Source: Leptolyngbya sp. FACHB-261 (GTDB lineage Bacteria; Cyanobacteriota; Cyanobacteriia; FACHB-261). Taken from it: a stretch of 64,000 bases of DNA. Shown one piece after another: positions 8,248 to 16,984 of the stretch. Each line of letters opens with the position of its first letter. Positions within the stretch are counted from its first letter, which is position 1. The stretch spans positions 1 through 64,000 of the forward strand of contig NZ_JACJPL010000032.1 of assembly GCF_014696065.1 (NCBI RefSeq), given 5' to 3'. A program made the translations under genes and the position numbers. The notes under the pieces are model-generated. The model did not search any database and was not told the DNA's origin. It saw only the letters and a program-made list of their open reading frames with translations.

Positions 8248-9240
8248 TCAATTCGCTAGAGCTTGTGAGTTGAGGCTGAGTAACAGCACAGCGATCCCCA
8301 CCCAGATCCAGCACATCCATCTTGTTAACCGCAGGGCCTGCTCAACAGCTCCTGCGGTTATGGTTTGTTTGGAATCGCCTAGCAGCGGTTTAACCTTCAG
8401 TACCCCTCGATAGGTATTGGCTCCCCCCAGTTGCACCTCTAAAGCAGCCGCATAGGCGCACTCGCTCCAGCCAGCATTGGGACTAGGGTCAGCAGAGGCA
8501 TCCCGTTGACACAGACGCAGGACTTGAGCCGGACGACCCGAAAGCAAGGCAATACTCAACACGCCTAAACGACAAGGCAGCCAGGTAGCAGCATCCTCTG
8601 TCCGGGCACTACACCAACCGAGATCGGTGTATGGAGCTTCTCGATAACCCACCATTGAGTCCAGCGTGCTGAGGGCTTTGTAAGCCATGGCGACAGGAGG
8701 GGCACCCAGCGGCGTAAAGCTGCCCACAATGGCATAGAACAGAGGGGCTAGCACCCCATCAATTGCATTTTCGCTGACCGTTTCGAGAGTGGCTCTCAGA
8801 ATCTCAAGCTGACTCAAGTTCTCGGTATCGCGACCTACGTAGCGGCTGAGCCGGAGTCGTGCTTGCTCAAGGGAGGGCGCTGCCAAGACCTCATGGGCGG
8901 CATCTCGCAAACTGCGTTCTGCGAAACAAGAGGCCAATAGGATGCTAGCGGTGCCTAAACCGAACCAGGGGTGAATTTGCTGGGCTACAGCAATCAGCAA
9001 CCAAGTTAAGCTGCCACTGCCCAGCACTAGGATCAGCATGAGTACCACGCCTGCTAGCTTTTGGAGAACAGGTGAGGATAGCCGTTTCCAAACTAAATCT
9101 CTGTATTGAGCAATGACCCAACCCATGACACTAACCGGGTGAGGCCAGCTCCAGGGATCTCCCAGCAACCAATCTAGACCCGTTGCTAAAATTAGAATGA
9201 GAGCCGTTTCTGGTACTTTCCCAGGCATTAGAGCTGGCAC
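8248..9240 (-). CDS. cbiB: Adenosylcobinamide-phosphate synthase (CbiB/CobD)
   Basis: Membrane enzyme of cobalamin synthesis that joins the aminopropanol arm to adenosylcobyric acid. The 330-residue protein has several hydrophobic helices and the family blocks LLGDPWSWPHPVSVMGW (about 25-41), ENAIDGVLAPLFYA, GAPPVAMAYKALSTLDSMVGY and the C-terminal half of the fold. A second in-frame ATG 12 bases downstream is also possible. Its start lies 6 bases after the stop of the response-regulator gene on the same strand, so the two may be co-transcribed, although they have no obvious functional link. The other cobalamin gene here, cobS, is 42 kb away. Confidence 0.93.
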   Translation of the reverse strand: MPALMPGKVPETALILILATGLDWLLGDPWSWPHPVSVMGWVIAQYRDLVWKRLSSPVLQKLAGVVLMLILVLGSGSLTWLLIAVAQQIHPWFGLGTASILLASCFAERSLRDAAHEVLAAPSLEQARLRLSRYVGRDTENLSQLEILRATLETVSENAIDGVLAPLFYAIVGSFTPLGAPPVAMAYKALSTLDSMVGYREAPYTDLGWCSARTEDAATWLPCRLGVLSIALLSGRPAQVLRLCQRDASADPSPNAGWSECAYAAALEVQLGGANTYRGVLKVKPLLGDSKQTITAGAVEQALRLTRWMCWIWVGIAVLLLSLNSQALAN

Positions 9241-9246
9241 TAGCGC

Positions 9247-9966
9247 TCAAGACTCGCGTAGAACGTAGCCAACGCCGCGCACGGTTTGAATTAGGCGCTT
9301 CTCTCCTTCTTCTTCAATTTTGAGGCGCAAATAGCGGATATAGACCTCAATCACGTTGGATTCACCCATGAAGTCATAGCCCCAGACATTTTCTAAGATC
9401 TGTTCACGGGTAAGCACTTCGCGTGGGTGTTCCATCAAATAGCGCAGCAACTCAAATTCTTTGGCCGTCAGTTCGATCGATCGTCCACCACGGGAAGCCT
9501 CATGGCTAACCGAATCTAGCAACAGGTCTTGAAAGCGGAGTTGATGCGGGGGTGTAGGGTGATGAGTGCTGCGCAGATAGAGACGAACTAGCTTCAGGAA
9601 TTCGTCACTACGGTAAGGTTTAAGAATATAATCGTCAGCACCGGACTCTAAGCAGGCCACCCGGTCGTCAACCTCATCGCGGCCCATTAGCAGCAGCAAG
9701 GGAATTTGCAAGCCCAGCGCCCGCAGATGACGACACAGCCACAGTCCTGATTCACCTCCAAGGAAGCGATCAACCACCACCAGATCCGGCTGGAGGCGCT
9801 GAGCTTGCTGGAGACCTGCAGGGGCATCATGGGCAATAGTTGCCTCATAACCTGCTTCACACAGATCCAGGCTAAGGTGCTCGGCTAGGGGGACATCTGC
9901 CTCCACAATTAACACCCGTGGAGCCGTCTGGGGGGAAGGGGATTGAGCTGCAACGTCAGTACTCAT
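9247..9966 (-). CDS. OmpR-family response regulator with degenerate receiver (NblR-like)
   Basis: 239-residue regulator with a receiver domain (about 17-135) and an OmpR/PhoB winged-helix DNA-binding domain (about 145-237, with TAKEFELLRYLMEHP and the RGVGYVL end). The phospho-acceptor D66 and the lysine K116 are kept. The acidic pair is E22-A23-D24, so one usual acidic position is alanine, and the conserved Thr/Ser-Ala switch is M94-G95. This resembles the cyanobacterial NblR class, which controls stress acclimation and phycobilisome breakdown and is known to act without phosphorylation. The NblR label is an inference from the pattern of changes; RpaA/RpaB are excluded because they keep the switch residues. 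Confidence 0.82.
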   Translation of the reverse strand: MSTDVAAQSPSPQTAPRVLIVEADVPLAEHLSLDLCEAGYEATIAHDAPAGLQQAQRLQPDLVVVDRFLGGESGLWLCRHLRALGLQIPLLLLMGRDEVDDRVACLESGADDYILKPYRSDEFLKLVRLYLRSTHHPTPPHQLRFQDLLLDSVSHEASRGGRSIELTAKEFELLRYLMEHPREVLTREQILENVWGYDFMGESNVIEVYIRYLRLKIEEEGEKRLIQTVRGVGYVLRES

Positions 9967-10132
9967 GGCGCAACTCCTCGTTTTAAGATGTCCACCTCTT
10001 CAACCTACCTTACTAAAAGTGGACTTGTAGCCTATCGATTTGCAAGAGAATGCTGAGTCTATCAAGATAAACAGCTTGGATTTTAGTAAAAGCCTTATCC
10101 TAAGGAGTTACCAGATATTGCCCCCGGCTTCC

Positions 10133-13100
10133 ATGCTGCTTTTACACGGCACTTGGCTTCTGGAGTCTAACCAGTCTCCAGGCTTTTTCATCTGGGCGGA
10201 GGGTGAAACCTGGCGCGGCAGTGCTCAAGAGGTTCATCCTTTTCAAGCAGCCCATCGCGACCTGCTCCTAGCCCTGTTCACCTTAGCGGATGAATTGGCA
10301 GAGTTGGTGGAATCTCCGCCTGGCCCTGTAAACCACACTCTGATCTTGCCTTCCACTAAGGCAGGCCCTTTACCCTCACCGCAATGGCGAGGGCATATTA
10401 ACCTACGCCCTAATTTAGAAAAGCCTCAGTTACGAGCTTGGCAGGTTACTGGGTTAATGCTGACGCCAGCTCAAATTCTGGAGATGCTGCCTGTTGTGCC
10501 AGATCCAGAAGTACAGACACCTGAGGAATTAGAACAAGAAGGCGTATTATATGGCGTTGACTTACGTTACTGGCGAGAAGTAACGCTGCTTGCGCAACAG
10601 TTGCTCATCCACCAGCAGTACGTGCCTGCCCTCTCAGGTGATCGCCAAATTAGCCGTTCGCGTTGGCTGCCGGTGTTTGAGACGAATTGGTCGCAGGTAG
10701 CTCTGTACCGGCTAGGGGCTTCGATGCCAGGCATTTGTCGCGCCCTCAAAGCCTCGGGTCCACTACGAGAACCCGCTCCCGACTCACCAGCTCTGTTGAG
10801 GCAGGTCTTGGAATTGCTGGTTAACACTGGGGCGCGGCGGGTGCTCAGTCGTACTGGCTGTCCTGAGGGTCTAGACCCCAATAATCCCAACGCCATTAAT
10901 GCCTGGCTCGCCAGCCTGCACACTTATAACGACCAGTTCCGCTGCCCAGCACCGATTGTGGCGCTCTTGCGCGAGTGCATTCAAGGCTGGCTGAAGCCGG
11001 TACTGACTAATTGGGAAGAGAATTTCGCGGTGTCTTTACGTCTGGCACCACCGGAAGACGGGAAGCGTTGGCTGCTGGAATTAGGCGTTCAATCCCGTGA
11101 GGACTCAACGGTGCGGATCAGGGCTGCTGATCTCTGGCGGCCTGACGAGACAACAATCGTGGCAACAGGGGGTCAAGTCAATGCGGTGCGCAACAAACTG
11201 CGCGACGGCTTGGCAATAGCGGCACACATTTTTCCGCCTCTTGCTCGTTTGGTTCGTTCAGCAACGCCGAGTTTGCGCTACCTGAGTACAGAGGAAGCCT
11301 ATAACTTCCTGCGCGATGCTGCTACTGCCCTAGAAGCTCAAGGGCTAGCGGTGCAGGTTCCCAACTGGTGGAAACAAAAATCATCGAAGTTGGGAGTCAG
11401 CCTGGAGGTCCGCCAGACGGAAGGAGCCAGCCAGATGGGGCTCGACCAGGTCTTGCAGTACAACTGGAAATTAGCCTTGGGGGGTCAAAGTCTGACCTTT
11501 GAGGAGTTTCAGGCTTTGGCGGCGCAGAAGGTACCCTTGGTCAACGTACGTGGGCAATGGGTCAATCTGGACCCGAACGAAGTGGAAAAAGCAATTGCCT
11601 TCTGGGAACGCCAGCAAGGCTCCGGTGAAATGCGCGCTGGTGAGTTTCTACGCCGCAGCTTGGCGCAAGACAAGGGCAGTTTGGGTGGCCTCGAAATCCA
11701 AAACTTCGACGCCCAGGGCATGCTGGGAGACTTTCTCAGTCGTCTCAAGTCCGGCGATCAAGTCGAGCTCCTAGGCGCACCTCCAGGCTTAGAAGGGCAG
11801 TTACGCCCCTATCAAGAACGGGGAGTATCCTGGCTGGGCTTCTTGCATAAATGGGGTTTAGGCGCTTGCTTAGCTGACGATATGGGCCTGGGAAAAACTA
11901 TTGAGTACATTTCCCATTTGCTTTGGCTCAAGAAAGAGAACCCCAAAAAGTCACTTAAGGTTCTGCTGATTTGTCCAACCTCTGTAATTAGTAACTGGAG
12001 CCGGGAAGTGCAGAAATTTGCGCCTAGCCTCAGTGTGCTCATTCAGCACGGCTCTAATCGCTTGAAAGGCCAGGAGTTTATCAAGTCAGCTTCAAAGCAT
12101 GATCTAACTCTGACCAGTTATGCCCTTGCCCTGCGTGACCTCAAAGATCTCAAAAAAGTAGAATGGAGCGGGGTTGCACTGGACGAAGCCCAGAATATTA
12201 AGAATCCAGATGCCAAACAAACTAGAGCGATTAAGCAGCTTGCCCAAGGCTCTCGCGTGGCATTAACCGGTACCCCAGTCGAGAACCGCCTGGGCGAACT
12301 GTGGTCAATTATGGATTTTCTAAATCCTGGCTATCTAGGCAATTCGGAGCGCTTTAAGGAGGAGTTTGCCCTACCCATTGAGCGACACCAAAGCGAAGAA
12401 GCTGCGGGTCAATTGCGTGCGTTAGTGCAGCCTTTTATTCTGCGTCGGCTGAAAACAGACCCTACGATTATTCAGGACTTACCCGAAAAACAAGAAAGCA
12501 AGGTCTACTGCAACCTCAGCAAAGAACAGGCCAGTCTGTATCAGGCAGTGGTGCAGGATACGATGAAGAAGCTAGAGGGAGCTGAAGGTATTGCCCGTCG
12601 CGGTATCATCTTGGCAACCTTGACCAAACTCAAACAGGTCTGCAATCACCCCGCTCAGTTTCTCAAGGAAGGCGGTATTCTGGCCGGACGCTCCGGTAAG
12701 TTAAACCGCTTGAGTGAATTGATTGAAGAAATTGTAGATGAAGCTGAGAACGATAAAGTGCTTATCTTCACGCAGTTTGCGGAGATGGGCAAAATGCTGC
12801 AAAAGCATTTGAAGTCGCAATTTCAGCAGGAAGTTCCATTCCTCTATGGCTCCGTTTCTAAGCAGAAGCGAGATGAAATGGTCAACGAATTTCAGCAGGA
12901 AACAGGCGGGCCTCAATTTTTCATTCTCTCGATTAAAGCCGGCGGTGTGGGTTTGAATCTTACTCGGGCCAATCATGTGTTCCACTTCGATCGTTGGTGG
13001 AATCCAGCTGTAGAAAACCAGGCCACTGACCGCGCTTTCCGGATTGGTCAGAAAAAGAATGTGCAGGTTCATAAGTTTGTCTGTGTGGGGACGCTAGAGG

Positions 13101-13240
13101 AGCGGATTGACCAATTGATTGAAAGTAAAAAAGCGCTGGCAGAACAAGTTGTTGGCGCTGATGAAAACTGGCTCACCGAGCTCTCAACCGACCAATTGCG
13201 TGACCTCTTCTCACTCAGCCAAGAGGCGCTGGAGGACTGA
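10133..13240 (+). CDS. SNF2/RapA-family DEAD-box helicase-like ATPase
   Basis: 1035-residue SWI2/SNF2-type ATPase. The N-terminal 500 residues form the bacterial SNF2-associated region. The two RecA-like lobes follow: motif I DDMGLGKT (near residue 582), DEAQ Walker B (near 684), TGTPVENR, then the second lobe with IFTQFAE, GGVGLNLTRANHVFHFDRWWNPAVENQ-type motifs and the DRAFRIGQ arginine motif. Such proteins move along double-stranded DNA to remodel bound proteins. The frame is open from TTG 10040, but ATG 10133 gives the N-terminus MLLLHGTWL typical of cyanobacterial homologues. TTG 10118, spaced 10 bases from AAGGAG, is an alternative. It overlaps the SWIM gene by one base. Confidence 0.92.
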   Translation: MLLLHGTWLLESNQSPGFFIWAEGETWRGSAQEVHPFQAAHRDLLLALFTLADELAELVESPPGPVNHTLILPSTKAGPLPSPQWRGHINLRPNLEKPQLRAWQVTGLMLTPAQILEMLPVVPDPEVQTPEELEQEGVLYGVDLRYWREVTLLAQQLLIHQQYVPALSGDRQISRSRWLPVFETNWSQVALYRLGASMPGICRALKASGPLREPAPDSPALLRQVLELLVNTGARRVLSRTGCPEGLDPNNPNAINAWLASLHTYNDQFRCPAPIVALLRECIQGWLKPVLTNWEENFAVSLRLAPPEDGKRWLLELGVQSREDSTVRIRAADLWRPDETTIVATGGQVNAVRNKLRDGLAIAAHIFPPLARLVRSATPSLRYLSTEEAYNFLRDAATALEAQGLAVQVPNWWKQKSSKLGVSLEVRQTEGASQMGLDQVLQYNWKLALGGQSLTFEEFQALAAQKVPLVNVRGQWVNLDPNEVEKAIAFWERQQGSGEMRAGEFLRRSLAQDKGSLGGLEIQNFDAQGMLGDFLSRLKSGDQVELLGAPPGLEGQLRPYQERGVSWLGFLHKWGLGACLADDMGLGKTIEYISHLLWLKKENPKKSLKVLLICPTSVISNWSREVQKFAPSLSVLIQHGSNRLKGQEFIKSASKHDLTLTSYALALRDLKDLKKVEWSGVALDEAQNIKNPDAKQTRAIKQLAQGSRVALTGTPVENRLGELWSIMDFLNPGYLGNSERFKEEFALPIERHQSEEAAGQLRALVQPFILRRLKTDPTIIQDLPEKQESKVYCNLSKEQASLYQAVVQDTMKKLEGAEGIARRGIILATLTKLKQVCNHPAQFLKEGGILAGRSGKLNRLSELIEEIVDEAENDKVLIFTQFAEMGKMLQKHLKSQFQQEVPFLYGSVSKQKRDEMVNEFQQETGGPQFFILSIKAGGVGLNLTRANHVFHFDRWWNPAVENQATDRAFRIGQKKNVQVHKFVCVGTLEERIDQLIESKKALAEQVVGADENWLTELSTDQLRDLFSLSQEALED

Positions 13241-14004
13241 TGGCAGATACTTCTTTCACGAAACCAGTGGCAAATAATCGACAGGGACGTTTTGCCACTA
13301 GCCTCTGGGGTGAGCGTTTTGAAAGGTTGGTTGAAACTGCTAATGACCAGAATCGTCTGCTGCGAGGTCGCACCTATGCCCGTCAGGGCCGTATTGTCGA
13401 TCTCAAGGTAGAAACAGGTCGCTTTGAGGCGACAGTTCAGGGTTCCTATAGCAAGTACAAGCTTTCCTTCAACTTACCCACTTTGGATGCTGCCATCTGG
13501 GATAAGTTGGCCGGTCTGATTCGAGCTCAGCCAGGCTTGCGGTTACAAGTATTGGCAGGACAGTGGCCGCCCACAATCGTAAATTTGCTGGATCAGGTGC
13601 GGCGCAACTGGTTACCGCTTAGCATTCGCAAACTTTCAATGACCTGTAGTTGCTATGACTACGGCAACCCCTGCAAACACATCGCCGCCGTTTGCTATTT
13701 TCTGGTAGAGCAAATCGACCGAGATCCAACGCTTCTACTGGTGCTTTTAGGAGCTGATCTCAAAGAGCTTCAAGCGTTGGTTCAGTCTCATTCGGGTGCG
13801 GCCGTTGCTGCCCTCGATCTAGCGAATTTCTGGGCAGAGCCAGAGTTCTATGTCTCAGAGGACAATTTCCTACCGCCCAAACAGAATTTCATGCTCTTAC
13901 AAAAGCTGGGTGCTTTTGGATCGGCTCGCGATACTGAATTAGTTCAGAAAACCCTAGAGGTAATCTATCAAAAAGTTACCGAACAGGTGGTTGCTGAAGG
14001 GTAA
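13240..14004 (+). CDS. SWIM zinc-finger protein
   Basis: 254-residue protein with a SWIM motif (CxCx-n-CxH) visible as C-S-C-Y-D-Y-G-N-P-C-K-H at about 141-152. SWIM fingers bind DNA or protein, and bacterial ones commonly sit beside SNF2 ATPases. The start ATG overlaps the helicase stop (TGATG), which predicts coupled translation and a joint role, probably as a DNA- or target-binding partner of the helicase. The rest of the protein has no motif that I recognise. Confidence 0.88.
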   Translation: MADTSFTKPVANNRQGRFATSLWGERFERLVETANDQNRLLRGRTYARQGRIVDLKVETGRFEATVQGSYSKYKLSFNLPTLDAAIWDKLAGLIRAQPGLRLQVLAGQWPPTIVNLLDQVRRNWLPLSIRKLSMTCSCYDYGNPCKHIAAVCYFLVEQIDRDPTLLLVLLGADLKELQALVQSHSGAAVAALDLANFWAEPEFYVSEDNFLPPKQNFMLLQKLGAFGSARDTELVQKTLEVIYQKVTEQVVAEG

Positions 14005-14035
14005 GTTAAAGCAGCTTGTCTCAAGTCAATTACTT

Positions 14036-14800
14036 TTAGCTTCGCTGCGCGATGACTCGTAACCTACGGTAGTCTGCAAACCAGGTTTCATCCCGATACA
14101 AAACTGGACGCAGTTGATTCTCAATCACCTGGAGAATTGAAGGCTGTTGCTCTTCAGGAATACCTTGAAAAAAGCGGCTAGCAAACATTTTGAGCCAGTT
14201 TTGGATACCTGCCTTATGATCCTTGAGCGGCGTTGGCCGATCAAATAAGCTAGCGTAGCTTACCTCAAAACCCTGCTTCTCTAGCAATGTTGTATATTCG
14301 CCGATACTGGGGAAATACCAAGGATTTAATGTGGCATTCTCGACATAGCCTGTAGCGGTTAAGACGTCAGTTAGCGCAGTTGTAATCGCTTTCACGTTGC
14401 CCAAACCGCCGAACTCTGCAACAAAACGCCCACCCGGTTTGAGTGCTTGCCAAATGCAGCGGATTACTTTTTCGGGTTCTTGAATCCAGTGCAACACAGC
14501 ATTGGAAAAGACAGCATCGAAGGGCTCAGCCAGACTGAAGTCTGTAGCATCTGCAACCGCAAACTTGAGTTGAGGATAATTAGCTTGGGCCTTCTCAACC
14601 ATTGTAGGTGCGTGATCAATGCCAACAACCTTAGCTCCCAAAGCAGCAATCTCAGCAGTTAGCTGACCTGTGCCACAGCCAAGGTCGAGAATGTGCTCGC
14701 CCAATTGCGGTGCTAACAGCTCAATTAAATTACCGCCATACTGCCAAACGAAAGCATGATCGCTTTCATACAAGCTGGCATTCCATTGTTGTTCTGACAT
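14036..14800 (-). CDS. Class I SAM-dependent methyltransferase
   Basis: 254-residue methyltransferase with the SAM-binding motif I LDLGCGTGQL (38-47), an acidic end to strand 2 (VVGIDHAPTMV) and motif II FDAVFSNAVLHWI. It looks like the trans-aconitate/ubiquinone-type small-molecule methyltransferases; the exact substrate is not readable. It converges on the SWIM gene with a 31-base gap and has its own upstream region containing AT-rich repeats. Confidence 0.85.
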   Translation of the reverse strand: MSEQQWNASLYESDHAFVWQYGGNLIELLAPQLGEHILDLGCGTGQLTAEIAALGAKVVGIDHAPTMVEKAQANYPQLKFAVADATDFSLAEPFDAVFSNAVLHWIQEPEKVIRCIWQALKPGGRFVAEFGGLGNVKAITTALTDVLTATGYVENATLNPWYFPSIGEYTTLLEKQGFEVSYASLFDRPTPLKDHKAGIQNWLKMFASRFFQGIPEEQQPSILQVIENQLRPVLYRDETWFADYRRLRVIAQRS

Positions 14801-14896
14801 AGTTTCGGAGAATTAATCAAATATTGGCTGGCTTATCTCAACGCTTGACTTCAGGCTTGACTTAAGGCCCTACATTTAGAAATTCTAGGAAGAGAG

Positions 14897-14932
14897 CTTA
14901 GAAGTATTAGAGATCTTAGAAATATTAGAAAG
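14897..14932. repeat. Imperfect 18-base tandem repeat
   Basis: Two 18-base units, CTTAGAAGTATTAGAGAT (14897-14914) and CTTAGAAATATTAGAAAG (14915-14932), lie in the 139-base gap between livF and the methyltransferase gene. Further TTAGAA words lie just upstream. They could be promoter-proximal protein sites for the methyltransferase gene or a simple slippage product. Confidence 0.55.
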
Positions 14933-14939
14933 TAGAAGG

Positions 14940-15653
14940 CTATGGATGTGGACTGTGGCCTAGATAGGCTTTTACTATCTCTGGATCCTGCCGCAACTCT
15001 AGCGCGGAACCGGACCGCACAATTTGCCCATTGACCAGCACGTAAGCCACGTCAGCAACGGCAAGCGCCTTGTGCGCATTTTGCTCAACCAGTAGCAGCG
15101 TGGTGCCCTTCGCTTTCAGATCAGCAATGATTTCGAAAACTGCTCGCACGATCAGCGGCGCCAGCCCCAGTGAAGGCTCATCCAGCATCAATAAACGAGG
15201 ACGCGCCATCAGAGCACGCCCAATCGCCAGCATTTGCTGCTCGCCTCCAGACGATAAACCTGCTCGCTGTTGACGGCGTTCTGCTAAGCGGGGAAAGCGT
15301 TCGTAGATACTGGCCAAATCCTGCTGTACAGCGCGATCTCGTCGCCGGTAAGCGCCTAACAGCAGGTTTTCCTCAATGGTTAGTGGGGCCAGAATTTGAC
15401 GGCCTTCCGGGACCTGAACAACCCCTAATGCAGTGACCCGGTCAGCTCGCCAACCAGAAATCTCACGGCCATCGAAGCGAACACTGCCCGATCGAGGCTG
15501 CAGCAAGCCGCTAATCGTGTTGAGGGTGGTAGATTTGCCTGCGCCATTGGCTCCAATCAGCGCCACCACGCTCCCTTCATCAAGCTGCAAATTGATACCT
15601 CGTAGGGCAGCAATCGCTCCGTAAGACGTGTGGAGGTTGGTAAGTGTCAGCAT
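14940..15653 (-). CDS. livF: Branched-chain/neutral amino-acid ABC transporter ATP-binding protein
   Basis: 237-residue LivF-type ATPase of an ABC importer for branched-chain or neutral amino acids (the cyanobacterial Nat-type systems belong here). Walker A is GANGAGKST (34-42), the signature is LSSGGEQQ, and Walker B is LLMLDEPSLGLAP. LivF proteins work as a pair with LivG and two permeases. It is the last gene of a minus-strand run headed by a small ORF and a ParA gene, 8 bases after the preceding stop. The likely partners livG and livM are about 6 kb away on the same strand. UrtE of the urea transporter is a close alternative. Confidence 0.88.
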   Translation of the reverse strand: MLTLTNLHTSYGAIAALRGINLQLDEGSVVALIGANGAGKSTTLNTISGLLQPRSGSVRFDGREISGWRADRVTALGVVQVPEGRQILAPLTIEENLLLGAYRRRDRAVQQDLASIYERFPRLAERRQQRAGLSSGGEQQMLAIGRALMARPRLLMLDEPSLGLAPLIVRAVFEIIADLKAKGTTLLLVEQNAHKALAVADVAYVLVNGQIVRSGSALELRQDPEIVKAYLGHSPHP

Positions 15654-15661
15654 CCCGCGGC

Positions 15662-16096
15662 TCAGTCTAACCAGGTCAGGGTTGCTCTCTCAACCTTGGC
15701 TGAGTTAGCCGCAGTTTCTTGTTTGGTCGTCTGCCGTTCCTCGCGTTGCAATGCCAGTTGGTTGACTGCTTGCAGCGCTTCTGGATGTTGAACTAGATAG
15801 AGGTAAGCGGCCTCTAGCCAAGCGGCCTCTGTTGTGCCAGTTGCTTGCCAGAGTTGCCGCAGCGCTAGATTGACAGCGGCTCCATCCCAATCCAACAGAG
15901 AGGCACCTAGCTCAGGCAAACTAGCAGCACTTTGTGGCAGCGCTGGAGGAAGTTCAGGCGTCTCTGCTTTGGGTGCTGTCAGGGGGGCTGCTAAGGGTTC
16001 ACTGCCTCCTGCGCTTGGGCGGGACCGAGCACTGGGGCGCTTGCGTTGCATCAACCTTTCTAAGGCATCGTCAGGCATTAAGGCATCGTCAGACAT
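15662..16096 (-). CDS. Hypothetical protein in ParA operon
   Basis: 144-residue unrecognised protein between parA-like and livF genes, with 19 bases to the former and 8 to the latter. The first 60 residues are disordered and rich in A, P, S and R. The rest (about 65-120) looks helical, with LALRQLWQATGTTEAAW and EAAYLYLVQHPEAL. The start region is duplicated: MSDDAL is followed by MPDDAL, with ATG codons 18 bases apart, encoded by a 14-base direct repeat. Its position suggests a ParA partner or adaptor, but no ParB-like motif is present. Confidence 0.65.
   Translation of the reverse strand: MSDDALMPDDALERLMQRKRPSARSRPSAGGSEPLAAPLTAPKAETPELPPALPQSAASLPELGASLLDWDGAAVNLALRQLWQATGTTEAAWLEAAYLYLVQHPEALQAVNQLALQREERQTTKQETAANSAKVERATLTWLD
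16061..16092. repeat. 14-base direct repeat duplicating a start codon region
   Basis: TAAGGCATCGTCAG occurs at 16061-16074 and again at 16079-16092, an 18-base period. On the minus strand each copy encodes the DDAL part of MxDDAL, so the hypothetical gene has two candidate starts, at 16096 and 16078. Confidence 0.8.
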
Positions 16097-16115
16097 ATGG
16101 ATCGCAGGTTCAGGT

Positions 16116-16871
16116 TTAAGTCAGGAGCGTCAGAATCTTTCTGAATGGAGTCTCAAGGTCCGCAGCTCCTAGCTCGGATAGCAATTGACCTTGTCGGATC
16201 GCTTGCTTATAGCGTTCGCTCTCCAAAATTGAGGGCAGAACTTGAGTATCCCCAACAATTTGTCGCATCGCCTCAATCGCTTCGCGACTGTCTCGGGCTT
16301 GATTCAGCCCAATCCACTTGTCTCTAAAGGGAATGACACCCAACACTGTGCCCATGAAAGCATTAACGTCACGCAGTTCTTCAATTAGCTCTAGGGACCG
16401 CAAGAGAGAGTTGACCCCTTTAGTTGATGCTTCAGCAGGCACTAGGAGCAAGTTAGAGGCTCCTACGACCGTCATACAAATCTGCGAGCGTTGGGGTGGT
16501 GAATCGATAATGCAATAGTCAAAAGCAGCTGCGATCGGCTCCAATCGTCGCTTTAGGACTACAGCTCCCATGCCACTCGTTGACAGGTGCTCTTGAGCTT
16601 TGTTCAAGCCATCGTCAGCCGGAATGAGAGATAGCCGTTCATAGCGAGATGGATAAATGCTGTCTTGGGCGGCGACCTGACGAGTCAGTACCTCAAACAG
16701 GGTAGGGGAATTCGCTGTAGCTTCGTGCCCCAAATAAAAGGTCAGATTCGCCTGCGGATCGGCGTCAATCATCAGCACTCTGGATTGCTGAGCTAGCAGC
16801 CGCCCCAAGAGCAGAGCCGTCGTGGTTTTTCCCTGGCCTCCTGATAGAGAGATGCAGGCAAGTGTTTGCAC
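16116..16871 (-). CDS. ParA/MinD-family ATPase
   Basis: 251-residue P-loop ATPase of the ParA family, whose members position DNA or protein cargo by cycling on the nucleoid or membrane. The P-loop is S10-G-G-Q-G-K-T-T. The canonical deviant Walker A has lysine at the first position (KGGxxKT), but here it is serine. Switch and Walker B regions are IDADPQANLT and FDYCIIDSPP. The start is GTG at 16871. It is flanked by a 53-aa ORF upstream (113-base gap) and an unknown gene downstream. Classical ParB and parS are not seen, so a role other than chromosome partition is likely. Calling it ParA family is safe; the cargo is unknown. Confidence 0.88.
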   Translation of the reverse strand: MQTLACISLSGGQGKTTTALLLGRLLAQQSRVLMIDADPQANLTFYLGHEATANSPTLFEVLTRQVAAQDSIYPSRYERLSLIPADDGLNKAQEHLSTSGMGAVVLKRRLEPIAAAFDYCIIDSPPQRSQICMTVVGASNLLLVPAEASTKGVNSLLRSLELIEELRDVNAFMGTVLGVIPFRDKWIGLNQARDSREAIEAMRQIVGDTQVLPSILESERYKQAIRQGQLLSELGAADLETPFRKILTLLT

Positions 16872-16984
16872 AGTGATCTGGTCTCTGACTCAATTTGGTT
16901 CAGAGTGTACCTCTGTCCTGGATCGCTTGGTGCGATATGCCCTCAGATCTGGCGCGTTTTCTTATCAGGGCCATGTCAGGTTTA

